Assembly: GCA_036703255.1 (NCBI GenBank)
Contig: DATNPL010000139.1
Location: 1 to 64,000, forward strand
Source of the DNA: Drouetiella sp036703255
Lineage (GTDB): Bacteria; Cyanobacteriota; Cyanobacteriia; Elainellales; Elainellaceae
Direction of reading: 5' to 3'
DNA: 64,000 nt
Shown piece by piece: positions 10,101 to 17,696 of this stretch. The notes beneath the pieces are model-generated. The model did not search any database. It saw only the letters and a program-made list of their open reading frames with translations, and was not told where the DNA came from. The position numbers and the translations under genes were made by a program. Within the stretch, counting starts at the first letter, position 1. Each line of letters opens with the position of its first letter.

Positions 10101-12341
10101 CTGCAAGCCCATTTACCTCAAACCAGCGATGTCAGTCATCTGCAATTTAGCCCCAATGGAGAGATGCTGCTTGCGGTACCCTCTGGCATAGGATCTTCTA
10201 GCACAGAACTTTCTGTCTCAACACCTTCTGTCTCAGCAATCTCTCACACCGTACAGATCTGGCGGCTGGTAGCTACGCCAGCGCAGGCACCCGCACAGAT
10301 ATTGAAGCTCGAAGCTTTAGTGCCTCTCCTGCATTCCAGTCCTGTTACCTATGCCAGCTTTAGCCCTAGCGGTCAGATTGCAACAACCACAACCGATGGC
10401 AAAATCAGCCTTTGGACTTCTACAGGGCAGCTTCGCCAAGCTTTTCTGCCCCTCGCTCAACCGGATTCCCCATCTAGTCCTCAGTCGGGTTCTGCCCTTC
10501 AGCCAGCAACCCATTTGCAATTTAGTCCAGATGAAAGTCTATTGGCGATCGCCAACTCACAGCAAACTTGGCTCTGGAACCTGCGATCGGGTCGGATGCA
10601 AACAGAACTGGTGCCGCCCAATGGAGTGCTTTTACAAAAGTCAGCAGATTTGCTTCTGCGGTTTAGCCCTGATGGCCGCTTCATTTTGACGAAGGGTGCT
10701 CTAACTGAGGGCATTGAACCACTCTATTTGTGGAATACGCAAACCGGGCAAGAAGTGGGCACCCTTCAAAGCCAAGGGAAACTAGAATCAGCAGAGTTTA
10801 GCCCCGATGGTACTTATGTGGCGACGGGTGCGGCTGGCCTTGTCAGGCTGTGGTCAACAGAGGCGGGGGGCGAATTGCCTACGATCAATTTGCCCCATGC
10901 GGTAGTGGAGTGGTCAATGTTTTTTCCCAGTGCAGGCAGCGCTACTCAACCTTTTGCAGACACCCCACCCAAAGCTGAGTCTGGAGTCAATGGCCTAAAG
11001 CCGGGGGCGATCGCCACTCGATTCATGACGGTGACATCCGAGGGCAAGCTGCAAAATTGGCAAATTTTGACGGATGCTCTACCGACTCCTAGCCCAGCAT
11101 CGCCATCGGTTCTTCCTAGCTATCGGGCTGTGATTGAGCCGCAAAACATTTGGCGAAACCTCTCAGCTTTAATGGGAGAGCGGGTCATCCATGAATCTAA
11201 TCTGTATATGCTGTCTACGACTGCACATGAAAGACCTGTTGCAACTCCCCTACCCCAAAACACCCCACCGACTTCTACACAGAGGATGCAAGCGGCAGTT
11301 CAAACCGCCTCGCTGAATCCCCAAAGAGTCTTATCTGAAAGCCTGCTTACTCCAGCAGATGGCAGTCGATTGAGTGGGGTAGCCCTCAGCCCTGACGGAC
11401 AGCAGATGGCCACAGCGACTACAGAAGGGCAAATTGAGATGTGGCGCATTCGGGCTGACCAATCGATGAAGCGGCGGTTGAGAATTCGCAATTGGCGATC
11501 GACATCCGGGCAAGTTGCGCCTTTGAGTAGAGTTCTGCATGAAGCCATTGCCGCCGCGCCTCTCGCACAGATGGGAACTCAGCCTGGTTCACAGACCGGA
11601 TCTCAGTCCGGCGGTGAACCCCTCAGCATCAGTCAGCTTAGCTTTAGTCCCGATGGTCATCAGATCCTGGGCATAGCAGACGACTTGACGGTGCGCCTCT
11701 GGGATGTGGAAACGGGGCAACTGCTGAAGGTTTTTCAAGGTCATGAAGCTAAAGTGCAACAGGCGAGCTTTAGCCCTGATGGACAGCAGATCGTGACCGC
11801 AAGCTGGGATCACACCCTGCGGATCTGGCAGATAGCCTCTGGGCAAACGGTTGAGATCTTGCACCAACCTGATGCAGTCACCAGCGGCCGCTTTAGTCCT
11901 GATGGACGCAAAGTTGCTACAGCAAGCTGGGATGGTACGGCAAGAATCTGGGATGTGCAGACGGGCAAGCAGCAATTTTTGCTGGCTGGGCATCAGGCAG
12001 AAGTGCTTAGCGTTGAGTTTAGCCCCGATGGGCGATCGCTCATAACGGCCAGCGCTGATGGAACCGCTTTGATTTGGGATGCCCACACGGGTCATAAGCA
12101 AGCTCATTTGCGACCTGATGCTGCGGGGAAATCACCCATTCCATTACTGCAAGCGGCTTTTAGCCCCGATGGGCAATACATTGCCACCCGGACTAGGGAG
12201 GGTAAAGTCCATCTCTGGGCAGGCACCTGGGAGATGTTGCTCAAGCTGGCTCACGATCGCAGCCTTCGCCAACTCACTACCGAAGAATGCACCCGTTACC
12301 TGAGAGTGGAATCGGGGATTTGCCCAACGTTACCTCTGTGA
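7131..12341 (+). CDS. Caspase-like peptidase / nSTAND NTPase / transmembrane / WD40 repeat protein
   Basis: A 1736-residue multidomain protein. Residues 1-240 are a C14 caspase-like peptidase: His92 in FSGHG and Cys143 in DCCHSGEF form the expected dyad. CPYRGLECFDEHHSEYFFGRE (residues 256-276) is the entry motif of an nSTAND NTPase, with Walker A GASGIGKSS at 296-304 and Walker B LLLIIDQFEEVF at 392-403. The winged-helix end of this module carries VVHETLIRHW. A hydrophobic segment near residues 767-783 (VAVPTILLVTLAAVL) is probably a membrane anchor. From about residue 855 there are 14 recognisable FSPDG-type WD40 repeats, enough for two seven-bladed propellers. GATGAGG precedes the ATG. This architecture fits a sensor-triggered protease in regulated cell death or phage defence; that role is inference. 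No peptidase substrate is evident nearby. Confidence 0.92.
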   Translation: MSRDALVVGINTYKFMAGLQAPAQDAEAIAQQLHTYGEFRVHRLPEVIQSGKPQIGIKTAITLRELETSLVNLFKPKGSTIPHTALFYFSGHGIQREVGIQEGYLALSDSNPDKGIYGLSLFWLRRLLQESPVRQRIIILDCCHSGEFLHFLEADPGARPGTDRLFMAASREYETAYESLESPYSIFTQAILTGLDPSRVAAGAVTSHSLTDWVSHHLKDEIQQPLFESSGSEIILTRCEGGKPLAPKAQKTSSICPYRGLECFDEHHSEYFFGREDLTLELVTKLQSDRFVAVVGASGIGKSSLVRAGLVATLKQRAPLQWRIKFLTPGEHPLKSLACAFIDPNLGGLERAEQLRRAETFLQDGSRGLAQLVQASLPLETTSASGTVRPRLLLIIDQFEEVFTLSRGSRAEQERQQFFNCLMGALATDSALSVAIALRSDFQSKCALYEGLAQNIEQHGVVVNPLKYEQIKATILKPAQKIGLVCEPSLVYNMMLDVIGAPGELPLLQYTLLELWNHRRTGAEGAVARLTLEAYQELGGVRGTLQKRASHVFNQLTPEEQQVAKRIFLALTQLGEGTEDTRRRVMKSELVSAAFPIELVEQVLEKMVAAKLVVTSHDDGQRSPGIPDEYRAVAIANSKVLDCTSSGSTGLGSTGSGSTGLNPRLTGERVDVVHETLIRHWGLLRSWLDESRDMMRRMRRFEQAAQEWDSVGRPAGELLLHGLRLRDAEDFQRTHAHELSALAQAYIAASHAEIRRARRESRQLRVAVPTILLVTLAAVLSQYRGTVHSQVEREQQVQLATARERAAIAQTILQDSSSDPMTALLVSRLAAESGSANYETQSSLRAALKDLRLQLELQGHKGAVHQLAFSPDRRHLATAGADGTLRLWVIDAQTILNTPLQPAQLLSWAEPHQEKTAIEAIAFSPDGGQVAAIAHHSPRVKIWSVETGKVRLQLISLAPVKQVIFSPNGKWIATAQSDRSISLWQADTGKLQAHLPQTSDVSHLQFSPNGEMLLAVPSGIGSSSTELSVSTPSVSAISHTVQIWRLVATPAQAPAQILKLEALVPLLHSSPVTYASFSPSGQIATTTTDGKISLWTSTGQLRQAFLPLAQPDSPSSPQSGSALQPATHLQFSPDESLLAIANSQQTWLWNLRSGRMQTELVPPNGVLLQKSADLLLRFSPDGRFILTKGALTEGIEPLYLWNTQTGQEVGTLQSQGKLESAEFSPDGTYVATGAAGLVRLWSTEAGGELPTINLPHAVVEWSMFFPSAGSATQPFADTPPKAESGVNGLKPGAIATRFMTVTSEGKLQNWQILTDALPTPSPASPSVLPSYRAVIEPQNIWRNLSALMGERVIHESNLYMLSTTAHERPVATPLPQNTPPTSTQRMQAAVQTASLNPQRVLSESLLTPADGSRLSGVALSPDGQQMATATTEGQIEMWRIRADQSMKRRLRIRNWRSTSGQVAPLSRVLHEAIAAAPLAQMGTQPGSQTGSQSGGEPLSISQLSFSPDGHQILGIADDLTVRLWDVETGQLLKVFQGHEAKVQQASFSPDGQQIVTASWDHTLRIWQIASGQTVEILHQPDAVTSGRFSPDGRKVATASWDGTARIWDVQTGKQQFLLAGHQAEVLSVEFSPDGRSLITASADGTALIWDAHTGHKQAHLRPDAAGKSPIPLLQAAFSPDGQYIATRTREGKVHLWAGTWEMLLKLAHDRSLRQLTTEECTRYLRVESGICPTLPL

Positions 12342-12446
12342 TCTAGCTTTATTCCTAGCTTGCACCCGGCGGAACGGAGACAATAAAATCAGCAATACTG
12401 CCGTTCAATGGCAATTTAGAAAAGCCATTGAGCAAACTATTTCTAT

Positions 12447-13076
12447 GTGCCCTGCATGAATGCCAACCCATCCCCTGAATCTGAAACTCAAGCACAGATA
12501 GATCAGAGGAAGATAGAAAAAACTGCCCTGCGACGATCGCTTCTAGTAACCCGTCGAGCTTTGCCCCAGGAAATTTGGCGCGAAAACAGCGATCGAATCT
12601 GTGCCCATCTACAATCTTGCGATCGATTTATTCAGGCACGCACCATTTTGTCTTATGTCAGCGTTCGGCAAGAGCCAGATCTCAGCCCGCTGTGGCATCT
12701 GCCCCGCCAATGGGGGCTGCCCCGCTGTGTAGGCAAATCTCTGGTCTGGCATGCGTGGTCGCCCAGTCAGTCTCTGCATTCGGGTGCCCACAACATCCCA
12801 GAACCCCCTGCCGATAACCCTATCCTGCAATCGCAAGATGTTGATCTAATTTTGGTTCCGGCTATAGCTTGCGATCGACGGGGCTACCGACTGGGTTATG
12901 GGGGCGGTTTTTACGATCGCCTGCTCAGTCTGCCAAACTGGGCGAACAAGCCCACGATCGGCCTTGTGTTTGATTTCGCCCGCTTGCCTACACTCGCGAT
13001 CGATACTTGGGATCGCCCTCTTCAGGCCGTTTGCACAGAGGCTGGATTGTTTGAAAGCGTATGTTTGGAAGCGTAG
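12447..13076 (+). CDS. 5-formyltetrahydrofolate cyclo-ligase
   Basis: This enzyme converts 5-formyl-THF to 5,10-methenyl-THF using ATP, returning a storage form of folate to the one-carbon pool. The 209-residue protein has the typical N-terminal K..LRRSLLVTRRAL helix. It also has RTILSYVSVRQEPDL, the DLILVPAIACDRRGYRLGYGGGFYDRLL block (the glycine-rich loop binds ATP phosphates), and a C-terminal FDFARLPTLAID segment. The reading frame opens with GTG at 12447; the ATG at 12456 is an equally likely start. It lies 105 bases after the caspase-WD40 gene on the same strand but has no evident functional link to it. Confidence 0.93.
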   Translation: MPCMNANPSPESETQAQIDQRKIEKTALRRSLLVTRRALPQEIWRENSDRICAHLQSCDRFIQARTILSYVSVRQEPDLSPLWHLPRQWGLPRCVGKSLVWHAWSPSQSLHSGAHNIPEPPADNPILQSQDVDLILVPAIACDRRGYRLGYGGGFYDRLLSLPNWANKPTIGLVFDFARLPTLAIDTWDRPLQAVCTEAGLFESVCLEA

Positions 13077-13171
13077 TAGATGACGGCTCTAGCTTAAGAA
13101 CTTGTTAAAAGCAAAAGAAAATTGCGCTTCTGCCATTACCTTAAAAGACAAGATACCTCCTAACTGCGCCT

Positions 13172-13220
13172 CCAGCCTCTTCTGCACACCCTTACAGGGT
13201 TTAGACAGACAGAGGCTGGT
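13172..13220 (+). terminator. Structured region after the folate cyclo-ligase gene, possible terminator
   Basis: The arms ccagcctct (13172-13180) and agaggctgg (13211-13219) pair, can be extended by tctg/caga around one bulge, and enclose a second small stem accct/agggt. The structure is followed by tcttttgc. A bulged rho-independent terminator is the simplest reading; a small structured RNA cannot be excluded. Confidence 0.35.
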
Positions 13221-13261
13221 CTTTTGCAAAGGGTTTACCTGACGAAAAAAAACTGCGATCG

Positions 13262-13330
13262 GCTTTTATAGCCATAGCAAGCGCTCTTTGGACTCTTATT
13301 GTGGGGAGCGCTTCGTGCTTCCCACAATAA
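13262..13330. repeat. 17-mer repeat plus short-loop palindrome
   Basis: The 17-mer gcttttatagccatagc at 13262-13278 recurs exactly at 61490-61506. It is followed here by a 14-bp inverted repeat (13296-13309 with 13317-13330, one G-T pair) around a 7-base centre. The palindrome sits between the folate gene and the minus-strand tRNA-Ser, just past the tRNA 3' end, and may also terminate that transcript. Recurrence beside another palindrome suggests a dispersed repeat family. Confidence 0.6.
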
Positions 13331-13342
13331 ACTATGGATTGA

Positions 13343-13431
13343 CGGAGAGGGAGGGATTCGAACCCTCGGTAGGTCCTAAAACCTACAACAGATTAGCAAT
13401 CTGCCGCTTTCGACCACTCAGCCACCTCTCC
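13343..13431 (-). tRNA. tRNA-Ser (anticodon GCU)
   Basis: Read on the minus strand, 89 bases fold as a class II tRNA. The acceptor stem is GGAGAGG/CCTCTCC with discriminator G. The D-arm is followed by the anticodon stem GCAGA/TCTGT with loop TTGCTAA (anticodon GCT). A long variable arm has stem GTAGGT/ACCTAC, and the T-arm is GAGGG-TTCGAAT-CCCTC. The long variable arm and GCU anticodon identify serine (AGC/AGU codons). CCA is not encoded. Confidence 0.97.
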
Positions 13432-13604
13432 AGGTAGTAAGGCTTACTTATGATAGCAAATCTCGTCAGGCATGCCACCTGATCAGCGCAAGATCTTTGG
13501 AAAAAAGTGGAAAACAGCTTTCTGGGGTTTTATGGCACGCGCCACAAAACCCTAATTTTCGATCGCTAATTTTTGATCAATTGAATCTTGTTAGAACCCA
13601 CCGC

Positions 13605-14825
13605 CTATTCTTGCCGAACAGCACGCAACTCTGAGGCGCGACCCACTGCCACGCGCGGCAAGCGGTGTTTGAAGCTGCACAAAATTTCCCAGGAGATCGT
13701 TCCTAGTTTTTCTGCCCAGTCATCTGCTGTAATTTGGTGTTTGCCATCTTGTCCCAGCAGCGTAACCACTTCACCCTCTTGCAAATCAGGAATGGCACTC
13801 ACATCTAGCATGAGCTGATCCATCGTCACGGCACCAATTTGGGGAACCTGCTGGCCTCGCACCAGTACAGTCATTTGATTGGAAAGATTGCGAGGAACGC
13901 CGTCGGCATAGCCAATGCCAACCACCGCCATCTGAATCTCGCGATCGGCAATATAGGTGTAGCCATAGCTCACTCCCGTACCAGCCCCGATCGTCTTCAC
14001 TTGGGTCACTCGCGCCTTCACCTGCATGACGGGCTTCAGGTCAATCACCTGCCGAAGATGAGGGGCAGGATAAAGACCATAGGTGGCAAGCCCAGTGCGC
14101 ACCATATCGTAGTGCAAATGGCTATCGACCAAGGTGGCAGCAGAATTGGCCAGATGCAAGCGCGGAGGTGAGATATGACTTGCTCTGAGCTGAGCGATCG
14201 CAGCCTCAAACCGCTGATGCTGGAGCCGCATAATAGCGGGATCTTCACTGTCAGCCGTTGCCAAATGAGAGTAGACGCTGGCGATGTGCAAATTCGGCAG
14301 CCGACCCACCAAGCTGCCAAACTCAGCGGCTTCCTGCCAAGGCATCCCCAACCGCGACATGCCTGTGTCAATTTTGAGATGAACGGGCAAAGGCTCGTTG
14401 CCCAGCCGTTCGGCATTAGCCAGCACCTCCGAGAAAACCATCGCCTGCTTGGGAGTACAGAGCGTAGGCTGCAAGTGCCACTCAGCGATCGCCCTAACCT
14501 GGTCAGCGGTATGGGCTGCACCCAAAAGCAAAATCGGAGCGATGATCCCCGCTTCTCGCAGCTCAATGCCTTCAGGAACAGTAGCAACTCCCAGCCAATC
14601 GGCTCCTTGCTGTAAGGCAACGCGGGCGATTGCTACGGCTCCATGACCATAGGCATCTGCTTTAACAACCGTCATGAGAGCGGTTTGGGGCATGAGCAAC
14701 CGCTTAATCTGCCGCACGTTGTGCGCCAGCGCCCCTAAATCAATTTCTACCCAGGCTCGTTCTCGCTGCATTGAAGACAAACTGGGGGTCACATCCCAAC
14801 TCAACATCTTCAGTTCACTCCTCAA
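13605..14825 (-). CDS. alr: Alanine racemase
   Basis: A PLP-dependent racemase that makes D-alanine for peptidoglycan. The 406-residue protein shows the PLP-lysine motif VVKADAYGHGA near residue 55, MSRLGMPW, the segment HLANSAAT, and MVRTGLATYGLYP. It also has the second-domain tyrosine region GAGTGVSYGYTYIA and the C-terminal TMDQLMLDVS. The first 18 residues before RERAWVEIDLGALAHN are not conserved in the family, so the true start may be an internal Met (MLSWDV or MQRERA). It is divergent from the HNH protein gene. Length is normal to slightly long. Confidence 0.96.
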   Translation of the reverse strand: MRSELKMLSWDVTPSLSSMQRERAWVEIDLGALAHNVRQIKRLLMPQTALMTVVKADAYGHGAVAIARVALQQGADWLGVATVPEGIELREAGIIAPILLLGAAHTADQVRAIAEWHLQPTLCTPKQAMVFSEVLANAERLGNEPLPVHLKIDTGMSRLGMPWQEAAEFGSLVGRLPNLHIASVYSHLATADSEDPAIMRLQHQRFEAAIAQLRASHISPPRLHLANSAATLVDSHLHYDMVRTGLATYGLYPAPHLRQVIDLKPVMQVKARVTQVKTIGAGTGVSYGYTYIADREIQMAVVGIGYADGVPRNLSNQMTVLVRGQQVPQIGAVTMDQLMLDVSAIPDLQEGEVVTLLGQDGKHQITADDWAEKLGTISWEILCSFKHRLPRVAVGRASELRAVRQE

Positions 14826-14930
14826 GTAACACCATTAGGCCGCGTGTTGCGGTGGCACCAGGCGGGATCTCTCCCAGACTCAGTGCCAACTATGTTACTA
14901 TCTGTGAAACCTTTCTTTTACAAAGAATCG

Positions 14931-15428
14931 ATGGGTAAGGTTCTGGTTCTCAACGCCTCGTATGAACCGCTCAATATCACTAGCTGGCGACGAGCGGTCG
15001 TCTTGCTGATTAAGGGGAAAGCAGAGCAGGTAGAACACAACGGCAGGGTTGTGTATTCAGAGATGCCTCTACCCACCGTCATTCGGTTACGCCACTATGT
15101 GCGAGTGCCTTACAAAGAGATTCCACTGACCCGCCGAAACATCCTCCATCGAGACAGTCACTCTTGTCAATACTGCGGCTATGTTGGCGATGACCTGACG
15201 TTAGATCATGTGATACCGCGATCGCGAGGCGGAGAAGATACCTGGGAAAATATTGTGACGGCCTGCGTGCGCTGCAACGTCAAAAAAGGGAGCCGTACCC
15301 CCAAAGAAGCCAACATGCCCCTGCGGATGATTCCCCATAGACCTCACAGTGGACTCTATTTTGAAGTGAAGAAACACATTAAAAGCGGCGTTCACCAAGA
15401 GTGGCAAAAATATGTAATTGGTATCTAA
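14931..15428 (+). CDS. HNH endonuclease family protein
   Basis: A 165-residue protein from the ATG at 14931; an upstream in-frame start at 14844 would add a non-conserved extension. It starts MGKVLVLNASYEPLNITSW, a highly conserved beginning in cyanobacterial homologues as I recall them. The HNH domain follows: CQYCG (first zinc Cys pair), LTLDHVIPRSRGGEDTWENIVTACVRCN (catalytic DH, the N and H positions, and the second Cys pair). The nuclease fold is clear, but its target is unknown; the protein is so widespread in cyanobacteria that it is probably a cellular protein, not a mobile-element one. A terminator follows immediately. Confidence 0.9.
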   Translation: MGKVLVLNASYEPLNITSWRRAVVLLIKGKAEQVEHNGRVVYSEMPLPTVIRLRHYVRVPYKEIPLTRRNILHRDSHSCQYCGYVGDDLTLDHVIPRSRGGEDTWENIVTACVRCNVKKGSRTPKEANMPLRMIPHRPHSGLYFEVKKHIKSGVHQEWQKYVIGI

Positions 15429-15460
15429 ACCCCTGGCTAGATTTTCAAGTGAGGGGTTTT
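15427..15460 (+). terminator. Rho-independent terminator after the HNH gene
   Basis: The stem aaacccct (15427-15434) / aggggttt (15452-15459) has a 17-base loop and runs into a T-stretch (gggttttt). It overlaps the TAA stop of the HNH gene, as expected for an intrinsic terminator. Confidence 0.75.
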
Positions 15461-15844
15461 TGCTAAGGACAATGCTCCAAGCCGTAGATTTACTGCTTTT
15501 GGGGGCGGTAATTTCTACTAAAGTCTCTTCTTAGAAGGAGTTGGAACTATAGATTTTTTGCGATGATCAAAGGAGTGTGCATTGTTTGGAGCTGCTGGAC
15601 TGAATAGCTTAGCCTCTAGGAATAATCTGCAACCTGCTAGAAACTCCGATAAGCATCGGCGGTAATCTAGGTAAAGCGGGGATTGACCGCTGAGAAAGGC
15701 GGATTTCTGACTAGGCTTTTGGTTTAAAGCTTTGGCTACTGAAGATTCAGTTTTTTGGGATTTGTTTTTTGGGATTCACCTAGCCGATCGCAGCTCTCAG
15801 CTAGTTTGGGGTTGCGTCAGCCCACTGTTCTAAAATTGAGATAT
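15429..15844. other. Intergenic region between the HNH and DHH genes
   Basis: Apart from the terminator at its left end, this 416-base stretch holds no supported gene. An in-frame ATG at 15755 extends the following DHH gene upstream, but that extension is not protein-like, so the region is treated as non-coding. No known RNA motif was recognised. Confidence 0.4.
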
Positions 15845-17188
15845 ATGGAATCAGAATCGCTTCAAGTTGGGCATGGCTCTTTACTCATGGCGGAATCACC
15901 CGCTACGAAATCTGATGGCAAGGTATCTGACAGTAAAGCGTCTGACAGCAGAATATCTAACCGGACAAAAGCAGCAACCGGGAATCAAGTTAGCGCTCTA
16001 TTGCCCTCGTCAGAGACGATCGCTGAGCCGTCGGCTTTCACACCTGAGCTTCAGGCAGCTTCCCAGAGCGGACGCTTAGCCGATCAGAAAGCAGAAGCCT
16101 TGAGGCAAACGCTGATCAGACACCAAGGCGATCGCCACTTGATTCTGCTGCAAGATTTTCCTGATCCCGATGCGCTGTCTTGCGCGTGGGCGTATAAGCT
16201 GATTGCTCAGCAATATGATATTTCTTGCGACATTTACTATGCGGGTACCCTCAGCCACCAGGAAAACATTGCTCTGGTGAAGCTGACGGGCTTGCCTGCG
16301 CAACGCTGCACGGCTCAGGCCGCCAAAGAGAAAGACTTTTCTAGCTATCAAGGCTGTGTTTTGGTCGATGGGCAGGGCACAACGACCCAGCTTTTGGCGC
16401 AGGTGCAGCAGGCCAACTTGCCGATCGTGGCCGTGATTGATCACCACATGGCGCAGGGCAACCTCAAGGCCGAATTTATCGATCTGCGTCCCCAGGCGCG
16501 GGCAACCGCCACGCTGTTTTCACAGTACTTGCAGGCCGGACTGCTGAAGCTTGATAGCAGCAACGGCGAACATGTCAAATGCGCAACAGCGTTGATTCAT
16601 GGCATTCGATCGGATACCAATCGGCTGATGCAGGCGCAAGAAGAAGACTTTATTGCCGCTGGCTATCTTAGCCGCTTTTACGACGCGCAGTTACTCAATT
16701 CCATTCTGCAAGCCTCTCGCTCAAAGCGGGTGATGAATGTCATAGAGCGATCGCTCCGCAACCGGGTCTTGCAAAACAACTTTTCGATCGCGGGTGTGGG
16801 CTACTTGCGCTATGACGATCGCGATGCGATCCCGCAGGCGGCCGATTTTCTAGTCACCGAAGAAAACGTTCATACGGCTGTCGTCTATGGCATTGTCCAT
16901 GACGAAGACGAAGAGCTAGAGGTGGTGATTGGTTCATTGCGAACCAACAAGATTACGCTCGATCCGGATGAGTTCATTAAAGAGGTGTTTGGGCAAGATG
17001 CCTATGGGCGCTACTTTGGTGGTGGGCGATCGATGGCGGGAGGCTTCGAGATTCCGATGGGCTTTTTGTCGGGCTTTAACGAAAATGCCGACTATACCCG
17101 CATGAAGTGGGAAGTGTTTGATGCTCAAATTAAGCAGAAGCTCTATCGATTGGTCAACCCCGAGAACGAAATGATTAGCACCGATTAG
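15845..17188 (+). CDS. DHH-family phosphoesterase (NrnA-like nano-RNase/pAp phosphatase)
   Basis: From the ATG at 15845 the protein has 447 residues. After a variable Ser/Ala-rich N-terminus of about 85 residues comes the DHH domain. FPDPDALSCAWA supplies the DxD metal ligands, VDGQG a further Asp, and VIDHHMAQGN is the signature DHH. ATALIHGIRSDTNRL is the next conserved block. The C-terminal DHHA1 domain ends with GGGRSMAGGFEIPMGF, the substrate-binding glycine motif. Related enzymes degrade short oligoribonucleotides and/or dephosphorylate 3'-phosphoadenosine 5'-phosphate; which activity dominates cannot be decided here. The long acidic stretch DEDEELEVV is typical of the cyanobacterial branch. 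ATG 15887 is an alternative start. Confidence 0.88.
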   Translation: MESESLQVGHGSLLMAESPATKSDGKVSDSKASDSRISNRTKAATGNQVSALLPSSETIAEPSAFTPELQAASQSGRLADQKAEALRQTLIRHQGDRHLILLQDFPDPDALSCAWAYKLIAQQYDISCDIYYAGTLSHQENIALVKLTGLPAQRCTAQAAKEKDFSSYQGCVLVDGQGTTTQLLAQVQQANLPIVAVIDHHMAQGNLKAEFIDLRPQARATATLFSQYLQAGLLKLDSSNGEHVKCATALIHGIRSDTNRLMQAQEEDFIAAGYLSRFYDAQLLNSILQASRSKRVMNVIERSLRNRVLQNNFSIAGVGYLRYDDRDAIPQAADFLVTEENVHTAVVYGIVHDEDEELEVVIGSLRTNKITLDPDEFIKEVFGQDAYGRYFGGGRSMAGGFEIPMGFLSGFNENADYTRMKWEVFDAQIKQKLYRLVNPENEMISTD

Positions 17189-17226
17189 TCTGCAACCCAT
17201 TAGCTTGCACCAGAGGCGGGGCGGCG

Positions 17227-17595
17227 CTACTTCTTCCACAGCACCAGCAGTACGCCGCACACGATAAACCCTAGACCCACGACACGCTGAATCGGAATGG
17301 CTTCTTTAAATACAAAGAAGCCAATCAGCACGGCAAAGACATAGCTGAGGGCGATCGAGGGGCTGGCGACACTAAGATTGACGCGGGTCAACAGGAGGAT
17401 ATAGGCGATCGCTCCTAAGCCATACAGGGCGATCCCGGCCACCACTTCTGGGGTAGTTACCATGCCTAAAATGTGGCTAGCCACGTTGCTAGAGCTGACC
17501 TTGCCGAGCTTCAAGGCTCCGGCCTTAAGCAAAAACTGGCCTCCCACACTCGCCAACAGAGATAGAAACAGCAAACCAAACTCTGCTAAGGTCAC
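17227..17595 (-). CDS. Small DMT/EamA-like transporter
   Basis: A 122-residue integral membrane protein with four predicted transmembrane helices: 5-25, about 43-65, about 67-90 and 98-119. Its size and layout match half-size members of the drug/metabolite transporter superfamily (SMR, ArnE/ArnF or single-EamA type). Gly- and Pro-containing helix three (NLSVASPSIALSYVFAVLIGFFVFKE) is characteristic. The Glu in helix 1 is at position 5, not the SMR position 14, so a quaternary-amine efflux role is not supported. Such proteins act as dimers; the substrate is unknown. It is convergent with the DHH gene and lies 101 bases upstream (transcriptionally) of polA's 3' end without overlap. Confidence 0.8.
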   Translation of the reverse strand: MTLAEFGLLFLSLLASVGGQFLLKAGALKLGKVSSSNVASHILGMVTTPEVVAGIALYGLGAIAYILLLTRVNLSVASPSIALSYVFAVLIGFFVFKEAIPIQRVVGLGFIVCGVLLVLWKK

Positions 17596-17696
17596 AATAA
17601 AAAATCCTCTGTGCTTGTCCTTTGCTTCAGGTAGTTTACTTCGTTAGGTAACAAAATTTAATGCCCCGTAGCGATAGAGGCATCGGAGAGATCAGC

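Noticed and set aside
17227..17595. SMR multidrug exporter (EmrE type)
   Set aside because: The essential membrane Glu14 of SMR exporters is not at the equivalent place; a general DMT label is safer.
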